Source of the DNA: Hydrangea macrophylla
Lineage: Eukaryota; Streptophyta; Magnoliopsida; Cornales; Hydrangeaceae
Direction of reading: 5' to 3'
Length of the DNA: 64,000 nt
Assembly (NCBI GenBank): GCA_033977485.1
Contig: CM066985.1
Coordinates: 78,745,045 to 78,809,044 of the forward strand
Part shown: positions 11,731 through 21,167 of the stretch, piece after piece
Position numbering within the stretch: position 1 is the stretch's first letter
Layout of the letters: each line of letters begins with the position of its first letter
Position numbers and translations under genes: made by a program
The notes under the pieces: model-generated
Database searches by the model: none
What the model was told of the DNA's origin: nothing
Seen by the model: the letters and a program-made list of their open reading frames with translations, nothing else

Positions 11731-12889
11731 GAATCATTGAGCCACCATCCATTCAACCCTATGTCACCTAAGCCCCTGGCCGGTCCTTTCAAATGATCCC
11801 CTTCGCTGAGGACAATGATTGTTGAAGCTATGCGGTGAGTTGATAGTGTTTGGAACTTCTGCTAAAAATATTGATAAGAATAAGTGAGTCACTGTGACAC
11901 TCCATTTGAGACCAGGTCGAGTCAAGTCGAGTCTGTCCTATGTTTTGAATCTATTTCAAGTTTAGTCTTGTGGTCAAGTCTGTCTGTCATCAAGTTGTTG
12001 TGAGTCCGTATCGAGTAATGTAATCCTTCTCTTCTGATGGAATGATATCTCATTTTGCCTAATCTGATGTTTCTAGCCATAAATGCATGAATCATTGAAC
12101 TGAAATGTTACTTTTCAAATTACCATGGATATTACTCTACTAATAAATTTTTGCATCAAACAAAAAAAAGAATCCTAAAAAGGTCAATTTAATTTCGCAC
12201 TGACCCCGAAGAAGAGTCGAGAATTGAATAGTCTTACATTAAAATTTTAAAGATGCTTTTGCTCAAATCTCGAAGACATACTTGAGACTGATTTGGGGCT
12301 TGCCCAATACCCTTTCCCACCATTTTAAAGCCTTGGGCCCAACTCAATTGATAGCCATGCGAATCTGTTCGGACTTGGTCCTTGATGGTAGACAAACATT
12401 TCAGTGAGTTTCATCTCCACTTTCAAAAAAAAAAGGAAAAAGAGAAATGATCGCTAGGTTGAAAACCCGAAAGGGCACCTAGGCAAAAGTTAGAGCTAAA
12501 AGGTATTGATTTCCGAGATTTGACCTTAAACAGTCAAAATGATGGAGAAAATGAAAGAAAGAAAATTTTGGTGATACAGAGAATTGTACACTTCAAGGTA
12601 CATCATGAAAATGTGCTTAGATTATATTTCAAAAAGGCTCAGAACGACCATAAACAAATTCTGAGAGCTGACATGCACACTATGTAATTTCGAGATTGTG
12701 ATCGAAAGATCTTACATGAATCAACTACATGAAAAGAAAAATTGACTAGCTAGGCGAAAGTGAAAAGGATCAATCCTCAAAATAAAAAGAAAAGAAAAGA
12801 AAGAGAAAGGGAGATTGAAACTGAATCTTCTTATTCAAGGCTACCACAAGTGACCCAAGTTTGAACTTCTTTGACAATTGGTTTAGAAA
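11731..12889 (+). other. Ogre1 non-coding region downstream of gag
   Basis: This is where protease and RT would be expected, but no frame with recognisable motifs is seen on either strand. At 12453-12484 a compact stem-loop is predicted: outer arms GCTAGG/CCTAGGC enclose CCC-GAAA-GGG, a GNRA-type tetraloop. A weaker copy lies near 13705-13735. Confidence 0.5.
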
Positions 12890-13680
12890 ACCCTCATACC
12901 TCAACCTTTCCAAGAACCTTGCCTTGAACTACGCTCGACCTGATTCCCACTTGAGGATACGTAGGCAACGTCATCGGTTTGGTCGACACCATCATAATCA
13001 AACCAATTTCCTTCAAGCCTTGCCTTGAACTACGCTCAACATGATTCCCACTTGGGGATATGTAGACAACCGCATCGATTCGGTCAACACCCTCATAATC
13101 AAACCAATTTCCTTCAAGCCTTGCCTTGAACTACGCTCGACCTGATTCCCACTCGGGGATACGTAGGCAACCGCATTGATTTGGTCGATACCATCATAAT
13201 CAAACCAATTTCCTTCAAGCCTTGCCTTGAACTACGCTCGACCTGATTCCCACTTGGGGATACGTAGGAAACCGCATCAGTTTGATCGACACCATCATAA
13301 TCAAACCAATTTCCTTCAAGCCTTTCCTTGAACTACACTCGACCCGATTTCCACTTGGGGATACGTAGGCAACTGCATCGGTTTGGTCGACATCATCAGA
13401 ATCAAACCAGTTTCCTTCAAGCCTTGCCTTGAACTACGCTCGACCTGATTCCCACTTAGGGATACATAGGCAACCGTATCGGTTCGGTTGATACCATTAT
13501 AATCAAACCAATTTCCTTCAAGCCTTTCCTTGAACTACGCTCGACCTGATTCCCACTCGGGGATACGTAGGTAACTGCATCGGTTCGGTCGACACCATTA
13601 TAATCAACCCCCTCTTCTTTCAAGACTTTGACCCGAACTACGTTGGACCTGATTCTCACTCAGGAGTACGTAGGTAGACT
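12890..13680. repeat. 101-bp tandem repeat, about eight units
   Basis: The block CCTTGAACTACGCTCGACCT recurs at about 12922, 13023, 13124, 13225, 13326, 13427 and 13528, an exact 101-base period, with a more divergent last unit near 13632. Each unit has CCTGATTCCC-loop-GGGGATACGTAGG, which can form a stem-loop. A related single unit lies near 25237-25275, close to Ogre1's PPT, so the motif belongs to the element. Confidence 0.9.
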
Positions 13681-14601
13681 TTCAAAAAGAAAAGAAGGAT
13701 GGATCACTTGGTCAAAAATCTGAAAGAGCGCCTAGGCAAAAATTAGAGCTAAATCCAAAGTGAGCAATAATAAAAGAGAGAAAACAGCTCTCTAGGTCAC
13801 CTCACTAGTGCCTAAGCAAAAGTTATGAGCATTTGAGAGATTAAAGTCATGGTCCTTGCCTCAAGCTAGAAATCACATTCTACACTAGGGGCAAACTGCG
13901 GCTACCAGCCTTATTTGCCTGAATTTTGTTATCTGCCCTTCATACAAGGAGCAAACTTTGGTCACCTACCTCGTTTGCCCAAAACCTCCAATAAACCATC
14001 ATCCAAACTAGGAGCAAACTTTGGTCACCCACCTCATTTGCCTATGAATTCCACTTCCTACACCTCAAACTAGGGGCAAACTCTATTTGCCTAACACGAT
14101 CCCTTCACACCAAGGGCAAGTTTTCAAGTTACCAACTTGTTTTGAAAAATTTTGAAATAGAGCATCTTTTTTTCTAAAAGCTAAGGCACTAATTCAAAGC
14201 ACTTCTTGGAAGAAGTAGAAAATTGATTAGATCAATAGGGAGGAATTTTCAAAAACCAGATTTATCAGCAAAGTGCTGTCATATTAAGATGAGGAGTGAA
14301 CATAAAAGATGAGCGGTACATCATTCATGATGAAGGCACATTAGATCGTGGCAATTTGAGAATTTTATCTCCAAGTAAATCCTTCTTTGTTTGAGTTAGT
14401 AGTAATCTGATCAAAAGTGTGTCAGAGATCGAGGTTTTGTAAAAACTACCCCAACTTTCCTTGTCGGTCCTGTTAAGTCCATTTTTCTTGATGGTCTCAA
14501 ATGTGTGGATTAAAGGAGATTCCCATTTATAAAAAAACTTTGGATATAAGTAAAAGTACCAAACATTATTACTACACCATTCAAGGTTGCAACATGAGAA
14601 G
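13681..14601 (+). other. Ogre1 non-coding region with GGCAAAC repeat array
   Basis: At about 13880-14130 four units of roughly 65-75 bases carry GGGGCAAACT or variants followed by GTTTGCCC-like partners, so each unit could form a stem. The rest (14131-14601) shows no recognisable gene or motif. Element A inserted at its right end. Confidence 0.6.
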
Positions 14602-15047
14602 TGTCCTGTCACGCCCCGGGGTAGCAAAATAGGGAAAAATAAATTTCCATTCTGGACCCGAAGATACGTGTCAAGTGAAGTCACATGATTTTCCACACAA
14701 AAACTTAAACATTTAAAACATAATCCAATACATCTGGAAAATGAAGGTATAACCTTACTAAGTTCAAATAGTCAGAACCGTTACAATATCAGAGTATGGT
14801 CCATAGGATCACAACAGGTCTGGAGACAACATATGCCCAAGTACCCGTTACAAAAGTCTATAGCAATAATAGGAACATAAACTAGACTATGACAGTCTTC
14901 AGTCCTCAGCTGGCGTAAGGATCGGCGTCAGCATAAAACTCTCCTCCAGTGTAACCGTCATGTATGGGGTCACCTGCCACATATCCCTCATCAGGGTAGT
15001 AGTTATCGTCATAGGCTCCGTCACCTGTATAGTCAAACGTTTGCATA

Positions 15048-15085
15048 CCTAGACGTGAAATGTCCAGGGCATAGCCATCAGCTTA
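15048..15085 (-). promoter_or_regulatory. Conserved AAGCTGATGGC block plus hairpin in A LTR
   Basis: The minus strand reads TAAGCTGATGGC, then ten bases later CCTGGAC-ATTTCAC-GTCTAGG, a 7-bp stem with one G-T pair. The same block and a hairpin of different sequence occur at the equivalent place in D (37147-37187) and E (47221-47262). The other LTR copy is at 21609-21646. Function unknown. Confidence 0.55.
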
Positions 15086-15301
15086 CAAGGTCGAGTAATA
15101 GGTACTCTGGGTAACATAGTTAAAATAGATTACATCATTAGCATTAAGTACCTTTAACATATGTATCAACTCATAATAATATATATCATTTCTCAATTGT
15201 TCTCATCTCTTAATACATCTCCGATTCCAAAACATAACGCATCTCATTATGCTAACTCATCTATCAACATATCCATGCTTTGTACATAGCATCTCATAGT
15301 C

Positions 15302-16115
15302 TACAAACCTCTGATTCACCGCCATTTACAGAGGTGAAACCTGTCCCTCACTGCAAGTCATGAATCAGTCCGATGTGACTGTCTGAAACACTTTCCAAAA
15401 CACAATACATCACTCTATCGACAACTCACCTATCAACATATCCATGCTCTGTACATAGCATCTCATAGTCTACAAACCTCTGATTCACCGCCATTTACAG
15501 AGGTGAAACCTGTCCCTCACCGCAAGTCATGAATCAGTCCGATGTGACTGTCTGAAACACTTTCCAAAACACAATACATCACTCTATCGACAACTCACCT
15601 ATCAACATATCCATGTTCTGTATATAGCATCTCATAGTCTACAAACCTCTGATTCACCGCCATTTACAGAGGTGAAACCTGTCCCTCACCGCAAGTCATG
15701 AATCAGTCCGATGTGACTGTTTGAAACACTTTCCAAAACACAATACATCACTCTATCAACATATCAATGCTCTCGCCCCATAGTCTAACAAACATCTGGT
15801 TCACCGCCATTTACAGAGGTGAAACCTGTCCCTCACCGCAAGTCATGAACCAGTCCGATGTTGACTGTCTGAGAAACAAAACACAATATATCTCACTATG
15901 CCACGACTGACACATTCTGATAACAAAACCTCCGTTTCACCGCTATTCAGAGGGTATACCTTCCCTCCCCGCACGACGTGAACACGGTCCAATTGTTAAC
16001 CTAACCCACATCACCTAGTCAACAAACCTCTGGTTTACCGCTATTACAGAGGTGAAACCTGTCCCTCACCGCAAGTCATAAACCAGTCCGATGTGACTGT
16101 CGGTCATGCTGACCC
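15302..16115. repeat. 169-bp tandem array with covarying stems, A 3' LTR
   Basis: Unit marks at 15311, 15480 and 15649 give a 169-base period; shorter, more diverged units start near 15796, 15932 and 16030. Each pairs an eight-base arm with a partner some 40 bases on: CTGATTCA/TGAATCAG in units 1-3, CTGGTTCA/TGAACCAG in unit 4, CTGGTTTA/TAAACCAG in unit 6, and an imperfect CCGTTTCA/TGAACACGG in unit 5. The same array is at about 21863-22676. Confidence 0.85.
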
Positions 16116-17015
16116 AAATCCCAATAATAAAACAAACCCACGACTGTCCCATGTGGCTACCTAACATAAATAGAATAACTGACCATCAAACCCAAACCAA
16201 ACTTGGTTTAACACGTATACGTTCCTCACTTAATAATTACCTCAAAGGTACAACAGCTTAAGCCCTTTACTTCTCATAGTAAACATTAGCAATCAAGCAC
16301 GTTATTCTCTTTATTAACGCAGTTCAATCATCATAAAAGGTTTGGAATAATAAGATAACATCATTATAAACATGGTATAACAACATTGTAAATATCATCA
16401 TAGCATGAATCAAACATTGTTATCACATAACTGCATTTAAATCAATACTAGAATGAAATATTAGACATCGTGTATGATTCTAGTAAAAATAGGGCACATG
16501 GGTATTTTGGTCATTTTCTAGTTTATAAGTCATGATCTAAAAAAGTTACGTGAGATCAAATAAATAAGTATTCATGTTATAAGTTAAGAGTTTTCGATCC
16601 CCGTTAAGAAAATATCTTGATTTCAGTCGATTTAAATGAAAACAGGTCACAAGGGTATTTTGGTCATTTTTCCATTTTTGTACCTCCACAACCGAATTTT
16701 ATAAAAGTTCCGTGAGATTAAATAAATAAGTATTCATGTTGGAAGTTAAGAGTTTTCGATCCCCATTAAGAATCCATCTCGATTCCAGTCGTATTTGAAA
16801 ATACCAGTTTATCGTATTTATACCGTATTTGAAAAACCAGAATATCGCATTTATAATAACAACATAATTAATATGAATCATAATCATAATCATATGTGCA
16901 TAACAAAGTGTAATATAAATAGCTGAGTGAGTTGGAGACTCACCTAAATTCGCAGAATAATAATGCCGAGAAAACCCGAAGAATCTTCGAATATAAAATT
17001 CCGGCTTCAAATAGC

Positions 17016-17177
17016 GTTCTTGGTGTTCTTGGTGTTCTTGGTGTACTAGGTGTGTTCTTGGTGTACTATGTGTGTTCTTGATGTTCTTGGTGTACTAGGT
17101 GTGTTCTTGGTGTTCTTGGTGTACTATGTGTGTTCTTGGTGTTCTTGGTGTACTAGGTGTGTTCTTGGTGTTCTTGG
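17016..17177. repeat. GTTCTTGG-type minisatellite, A 3' LTR
   Basis: Short units GTTCTTGGTGTTCTTGGTGT and GTACTAGGTGT alternate over about 160 bases. An identical array is in the other LTR at about 23577-23738, so it predates insertion. It lies just downstream of the presumed transcription start. Confidence 0.85.
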
Positions 17178-17246
17178 AGATGTGTAAGCATTAGGATGAC
17201 TTCTCAACCTCATAAGTCTCAAGATAAAATGTAATGGAATGGTCCC

Positions 17247-17255
17247 ATATATATA
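17247..17255 (-). promoter_or_regulatory. Putative TATA box, A 3' LTR
   Basis: The minus strand reads TATATATAT after TTGGTTCC. It is about 270 bases from the sense-strand start of the LTR, a usual U3 position. The copy in the 5' LTR (23808-23816) would drive the element. Confidence 0.6.
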
Positions 17256-17521
17256 GGAACCAAGGAGGGACCTCACCTTGCAATTACCAAGAGTTAAAGG
17301 TTCAAAGGATAATTATTTCCTTAGGGCCATGTTTGGTTGGATGTGAAATAAAATCATAACTGGTCCAAATATACCAGATATTCACAAATCTGCTAAATTT
17401 CTGTTTCTAAAAATTCTGAAAATTTATAATCGAGTTCTATAAATGCTGAATATTGTAATGACAACATAAAAAAATACTATTCATCTTGGAAAATAAATAT
17501 TTAAAAATAGCGGGTATTACA

Positions 17522-17533
17522 TCATCCACCACT
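17522..17533 (-). promoter_or_regulatory. Polypurine tract of element A
   Basis: The minus strand reads AGTGGTGGATGA directly before the 3' LTR, the expected place for plus-strand priming. Element D has almost the same tract (GAGTGGTGGATGA at 43701-43713), supporting their relatedness. Confidence 0.75.
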
Positions 17534-17649
17534 AAATAAAGGATTTCGTCCCCGAAATCAGAGTTAAGTAGTGATAGAACAATACAATAGCAAAATTTTA
17601 AAGATCCAAGATACCAAAAACATAACCAAAATAAAATCCAAAACAACAC

Positions 17650-20600
17650 TCAAGCATTGGTAAACAATTCTGGAAACTTCTCTCGCATTTCTGACTCTAA
17701 TTCCCAGGAAGCTTCTCTTTCATCGTGATGCTTCCACTGAATCTTTACAAGTAGAATCTCTTTGTTTCTTAGCTTCTTCACTCCTCGATCTAGTATACGT
17801 ACAGGTCTCTCGTTGTATGATACGTTGTCATTTACCTCGATATCTGTGAAGTCGATCTCGTGTTCCGGGTTATGAGCACACTTCCTCAACATACTTATAT
17901 GGAACACATTATGAACTCCAGACATCTTCGGTGGTAGTGCAAGTCTATAAGCAACTTTGCCCACACGTTCAAGGATCTCGAAAGGTCCTATGAATCGAGG
18001 CGAAAGCTTTCCTCGCTTCTGTCCAAATCTCACAATACCTCGTACTGGTGATACCTTGAGGAAAACATGATCTCCAACATTGAAATCCAATCCTCTGCGA
18101 TGTTTATCTGCGTAGCTCTTGAATCTACTCTGTGCTGTACGCATCTTCTCTTTCACAATCTTGATCTTCTCGTTTGTCTCTCGCACCATATCAGGTCCAA
18201 GAAGTTGATTATCTCCCACTTCTGCCCAACATAATGGCGATCGGCAAGGTCGTCCATACAAGGCTTCAAAAGGTGCCATCCCTATACTCGTATGATAGGA
18301 ATTGTTGTAGGAAAATTCAATCAAAGGCAAGTGCGTCTCCCATGTGCTTTCAAAATCAATGACACAAGCTCGCAACATGTCTTCCATTACTTGATTGACT
18401 CTTTCGGTTTGTCCATCAGTTTGTGGATGAAAAGCTGAACTCAAGTTCAATGAAGTTCCCATAGCTTTCTGTAGACTTTTCCAGAATTCTGATGTAAATC
18501 GCGAATCTCTGTCAGATACGATTGTAACTGGCACGCCGTGTAGTCGTACGACATGTAGTAAATACAATCTACTCATCCTTTCTACAGGATACGTCATACT
18601 ATACGCAATAAAATGCGCTGACTTAGTGAGTCTATCAACAATCACCCAAATTGCATCGTGATTCTGTTGAGATCTGGGTAAGCCTACCACAAAATCCATG
18701 GATATATGTTCCCATTTCCACTCAGGAATAGGTAAAGGCTGCAATAATCCTGATGGTTTTTGGTGTTCAGCTTTGACTTGCTGACAAGTGATACACTTGG
18801 AAACATACTCAGCAACATTTCGCTTCATACCTTCCCACCAAAAGTTTCTTTTCAGGTCTTTGTACATCTTAGTACCTCCAGGATGTACTGTCATCCGTGA
18901 CTTATGTGCTTCATCCAAAATATCTTTTCGGAGAGTACCTGTATCTGGCACACATAGTCTACCTCTACTCTTTAGAGCTCCGTCTGGACCAATACTCCAG
19001 TTCTCTGGGTCTTTTGCTGATACCTTAGCAAACCATAACTGAAGTCCTTCATTCTCCTTCTGAGCTTCAAGTATGCGACTGATGATTGTTGGTTGCACTA
19101 CAAGGCATCCAAAATGTTGTCCTTCCTTTGCTCCAACTGCTATTTGCAGATCATATTCCCCAATGGTCTCTAATGCTCGCCATTCTCGAATTAACAACGT
19201 AGCAAGTAACCTTTGAGGTCGTCGGCTTAGAGCGTCTGCTACTACATTTGCCTTTCCAGGATGATACTGTAAAGAAAAGTCATAATCTTTCAGTAACTCC
19301 ATCCATCTTCGCTGTCTCATGTTTAACTCCTTCTGAGAAAATAGATACTTAAGACTCTTATGATCTGAAAACAAATCAAATTGTTCTCCATATAAGTAGT
19401 GTCTCCAGATCTTCAGAGCAAACACGATAGCAGCTAACTCCAGATCATGCGTAGGGTAGTTCTTCTCATGCGACTTCAGTTGTCGTGATCCATATGCAAT
19501 CACATTTCCATCTTGCATAAGCACACATCCGAGTCCTTGATGCGAAGCATCACTATAGATGATATACCGTTCTCCTGTCTTCGGTATTGCAAGCACTGGT
19601 GCTGAGGTTAACTTTTCCTTCAACTCTTGGAATGCACGTTCATGCTTGTCTGTCCACTCGCACTTCATCTCCTTCTTTGTTAAATTCGTTAAAGGCCCTG
19701 CAGTCTTAGCGAATCCTTCGACGAATCTTCGATAGTAACCCGCTAATCCAAGAAAACTTCTAACTTCTGTGGCACTGGTTGGTCGGTTCCAACTTAAGAC
19801 AGCATCAATCTTAGATGAGTCTACAGCAATCCCATGCTGATTAACAACATGTCCCAAGAATTTGACTTCCTGTAGCCAGAATTCACATTTACTAAACTTT
19901 GCATACAGCTGGTCATCTTTTAATGTCTGCAAAGCAATCCGTAAATGCCCTTTGTGATCTTCTTCCGTTTTTGAATAAATCAAGATATCGTCGATGAATA
20001 CGATAATGAATTTATCCAGATATGGTCTGAATACTCTATTCATTAGGTCCATAAACACTGCAGGGGCATTGGTTAATCCAAAAGGCATAACCAAAAACTC
20101 ATAGTGACCATACCTCGTCCTGAAAGCTGTCTTCGTAATATCTTCCGGTCGGACTAGCAGTTGATGATATCCCGAACGTAAATCGATCTTAGAGAATATC
20201 ATTGCTCCTTGTAACTGATCGAATAAATCATCTATCCTGGGGAGAGGATATCTGTTCTTGATCGTTACTTTGTTCAACTCTCTATAGTCTATACAGAGTC
20301 TCTGCGTTCCGTCCTTCTTCTTTACAAACAATACTGGTGCTCCCCAAGGCGATGTACTAGGTCTAACAAAACCTAGGTCTTCAAGTTCTTGAACTTGTTT
20401 CTTTAATTCCATCATCTCTGTTGGCGCCATTCGATAAGGAGTCTTTGAAATTGGTAAAGTTTCGGGCACCAACTCGATACAAAAATCAATCTCCCTCTTA
20501 GGCGGAAGTCCTTTGATATCTTCAAACACATCTTCAAAATCTTGAACTATAGGGATCTGAGCAACAGTGATCTCCACACTCGTGCTCTCGATTGCAGAAA

Positions 20601-21006
20601 GATTACTAGAAAGAAAGACTTTGCTAGGAGAGTTACACTGGAATCTGACAGCAAGATGTCCAGGTATCGAAAAGACAATCGATCTTCTAACGCAATCTAA
20701 AGTTGCATGATACTTCGTAAGCCAATCCATTCCTAAGATAACGTCAAACTCAGACATAGATAAGATTACTAAGTCTGCCGAAAAGTTTCTGCCCTCTAGG
20801 ATCAAGGGACAGTTCTTGCAAACTTTACCCAACTTAACACTAGCTCCCAAAGGTGATGTAGCATTAAGTGGCGTCTCAAGAGCCTGAGGTACTAAACCCA
20901 AATCTCGTACAATTCTAGCAGCAATAAATGAACGAGTAGCGCCAATATCAAAAAGAGTGAAGAGAAACATATGACACAACGTATACTGTATAAAAATATC
21001 ACACAA
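17650..21006 (-). CDS. pol: Element A Pol polyprotein: protease, RT, RNase H, integrase, chromodomain-like tail
   Basis: One open frame of 1118 residues. The aspartic protease starts at once: [10 protein letters not shown] near residue 17, where the family has DTG or DSG, and LGMDWL near residue 90. RT has [18 protein letters not shown] near 240 and the catalytic FIDDILIYS near 335. RNase H has [10 protein letters not shown]. Integrase has an HHCC zinc region near 700-745 and D, D and E residues near 769, 834 and 869 ([23 protein letters not shown]). A GPF-type module ([11 protein letters not shown]) and a chromodomain-like end ([16 protein letters not shown]) follow. Gag, normally fused upstream, is missing, so the first ATG lies in former leader. 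RT, RNase H and integrase look intact; the DTG to DIG change may disable the protease. Confidence 0.93.
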   Translation of the reverse strand: MCDIFIQYTLCHMFLFTLFDIGATRSFIAARIVRDLGLVPQALETPLNATSPLGASVKLGKVCKNCPLILEGRNFSADLVILSMSEFDVILGMDWLTKYHATLDCVRRSIVFSIPGHLAVRFQCNSPSKVFLSSNLSAIESTSVEITVAQIPIVQDFEDVFEDIKGLPPKREIDFCIELVPETLPISKTPYRMAPTEMMELKKQVQELEDLGFVRPSTSPWGAPVLFVKKKDGTQRLCIDYRELNKVTIKNRYPLPRIDDLFDQLQGAMIFSKIDLRSGYHQLLVRPEDITKTAFRTRYGHYEFLVMPFGLTNAPAVFMDLMNRVFRPYLDKFIIVFIDDILIYSKTEEDHKGHLRIALQTLKDDQLYAKFSKCEFWLQEVKFLGHVVNQHGIAVDSSKIDAVLSWNRPTSATEVRSFLGLAGYYRRFVEGFAKTAGPLTNLTKKEMKCEWTDKHERAFQELKEKLTSAPVLAIPKTGERYIIYSDASHQGLGCVLMQDGNVIAYGSRQLKSHEKNYPTHDLELAAIVFALKIWRHYLYGEQFDLFSDHKSLKYLFSQKELNMRQRRWMELLKDYDFSLQYHPGKANVVADALSRRPQRLLATLLIREWRALETIGEYDLQIAVGAKEGQHFGCLVVQPTIISRILEAQKENEGLQLWFAKVSAKDPENWSIGPDGALKSRGRLCVPDTGTLRKDILDEAHKSRMTVHPGGTKMYKDLKRNFWWEGMKRNVAEYVSKCITCQQVKAEHQKPSGLLQPLPIPEWKWEHISMDFVVGLPRSQQNHDAIWVIVDRLTKSAHFIAYSMTYPVERMSRLYLLHVVRLHGVPVTIVSDRDSRFTSEFWKSLQKAMGTSLNLSSAFHPQTDGQTERVNQVMEDMLRACVIDFESTWETHLPLIEFSYNNSYHTSIGMAPFEALYGRPCRSPLCWAEVGDNQLLGPDMVRETNEKIKIVKEKMRTAQSRFKSYADKHRRGLDFNVGDHVFLKVSPVRGIVRFGQKRGKLSPRFIGPFEILERVGKVAYRLALPPKMSGVHNVFHISMLRKCAHNPEHEIDFTDIEVNDNVSYNERPVRILDRGVKKLRNKEILLVKIQWKHHDEREASWELESEMREKFPELFTNA

Positions 21007-21148
21007 GGATACTCATAGTATATCACATTAATATAACTAACTTAAGAAATTAACTTCTTAAGTCTGAACAAATCTCTTAGGAAACTTAAGGTTCAAAACC
21101 TATGTGTCGGAAAATCAGTGAGAGCCAGCTAACTAAAGCTTAAACCTG

Positions 21149-21160
21149 ACTCTGATACCA
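21149..21160 (-). promoter_or_regulatory. Primer binding site of element A
   Basis: The minus strand reads TGGTATCAGAGT seven bases after the 5' LTR, matching the 3' end of initiator Met-tRNA, the common primer of chromoviruses. The leader from here to the pol ATG is only about 140 bases. Confidence 0.85.
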
Positions 21161-21167
21161 AAAATCC

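Larger units (their letters stand above)
14607..17521 (-). repeat. Element A 3' LTR (2915 bp)
   Basis: On the minus strand it runs from TGTAATACCCGC to GGGGCGTGACA. It contains a short U3 with a TATA box at 17247-17255 and an R-U5 of about 2.6 kb. That part holds a GTTCTTGG minisatellite, a 169-bp tandem array, and near its end the AAGCTGATGGC block with hairpin. The 103-codon frame at 16699-17010 is duplicated in the other LTR only because LTRs are copies. Confidence 0.93.

Noticed and set aside
12890..13680. Regular 101-bp repeats resembling a CRISPR array
   Set aside because: Repeat and spacer are not distinct: whole units are similar, the context is a plant retrotransposon, and no cas genes are present.
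14325..14696. 123-codon minus-strand frame
   Set aside because: It crosses the insertion junction of element A at 14607, so it cannot be an old gene, and it has no recognisable domain.
16699..17010. 103-codon frame present twice (also 23260-23571)
   Set aside because: The duplication is only because both LTRs of A contain it; no domain.
21149..21160. Possible tRNA gene from tRNA-complementary sequence
   Set aside because: Only 12-18 bases complementary to tRNA 3' ends occur at each such site; these are primer binding sites, with no cloverleaf.
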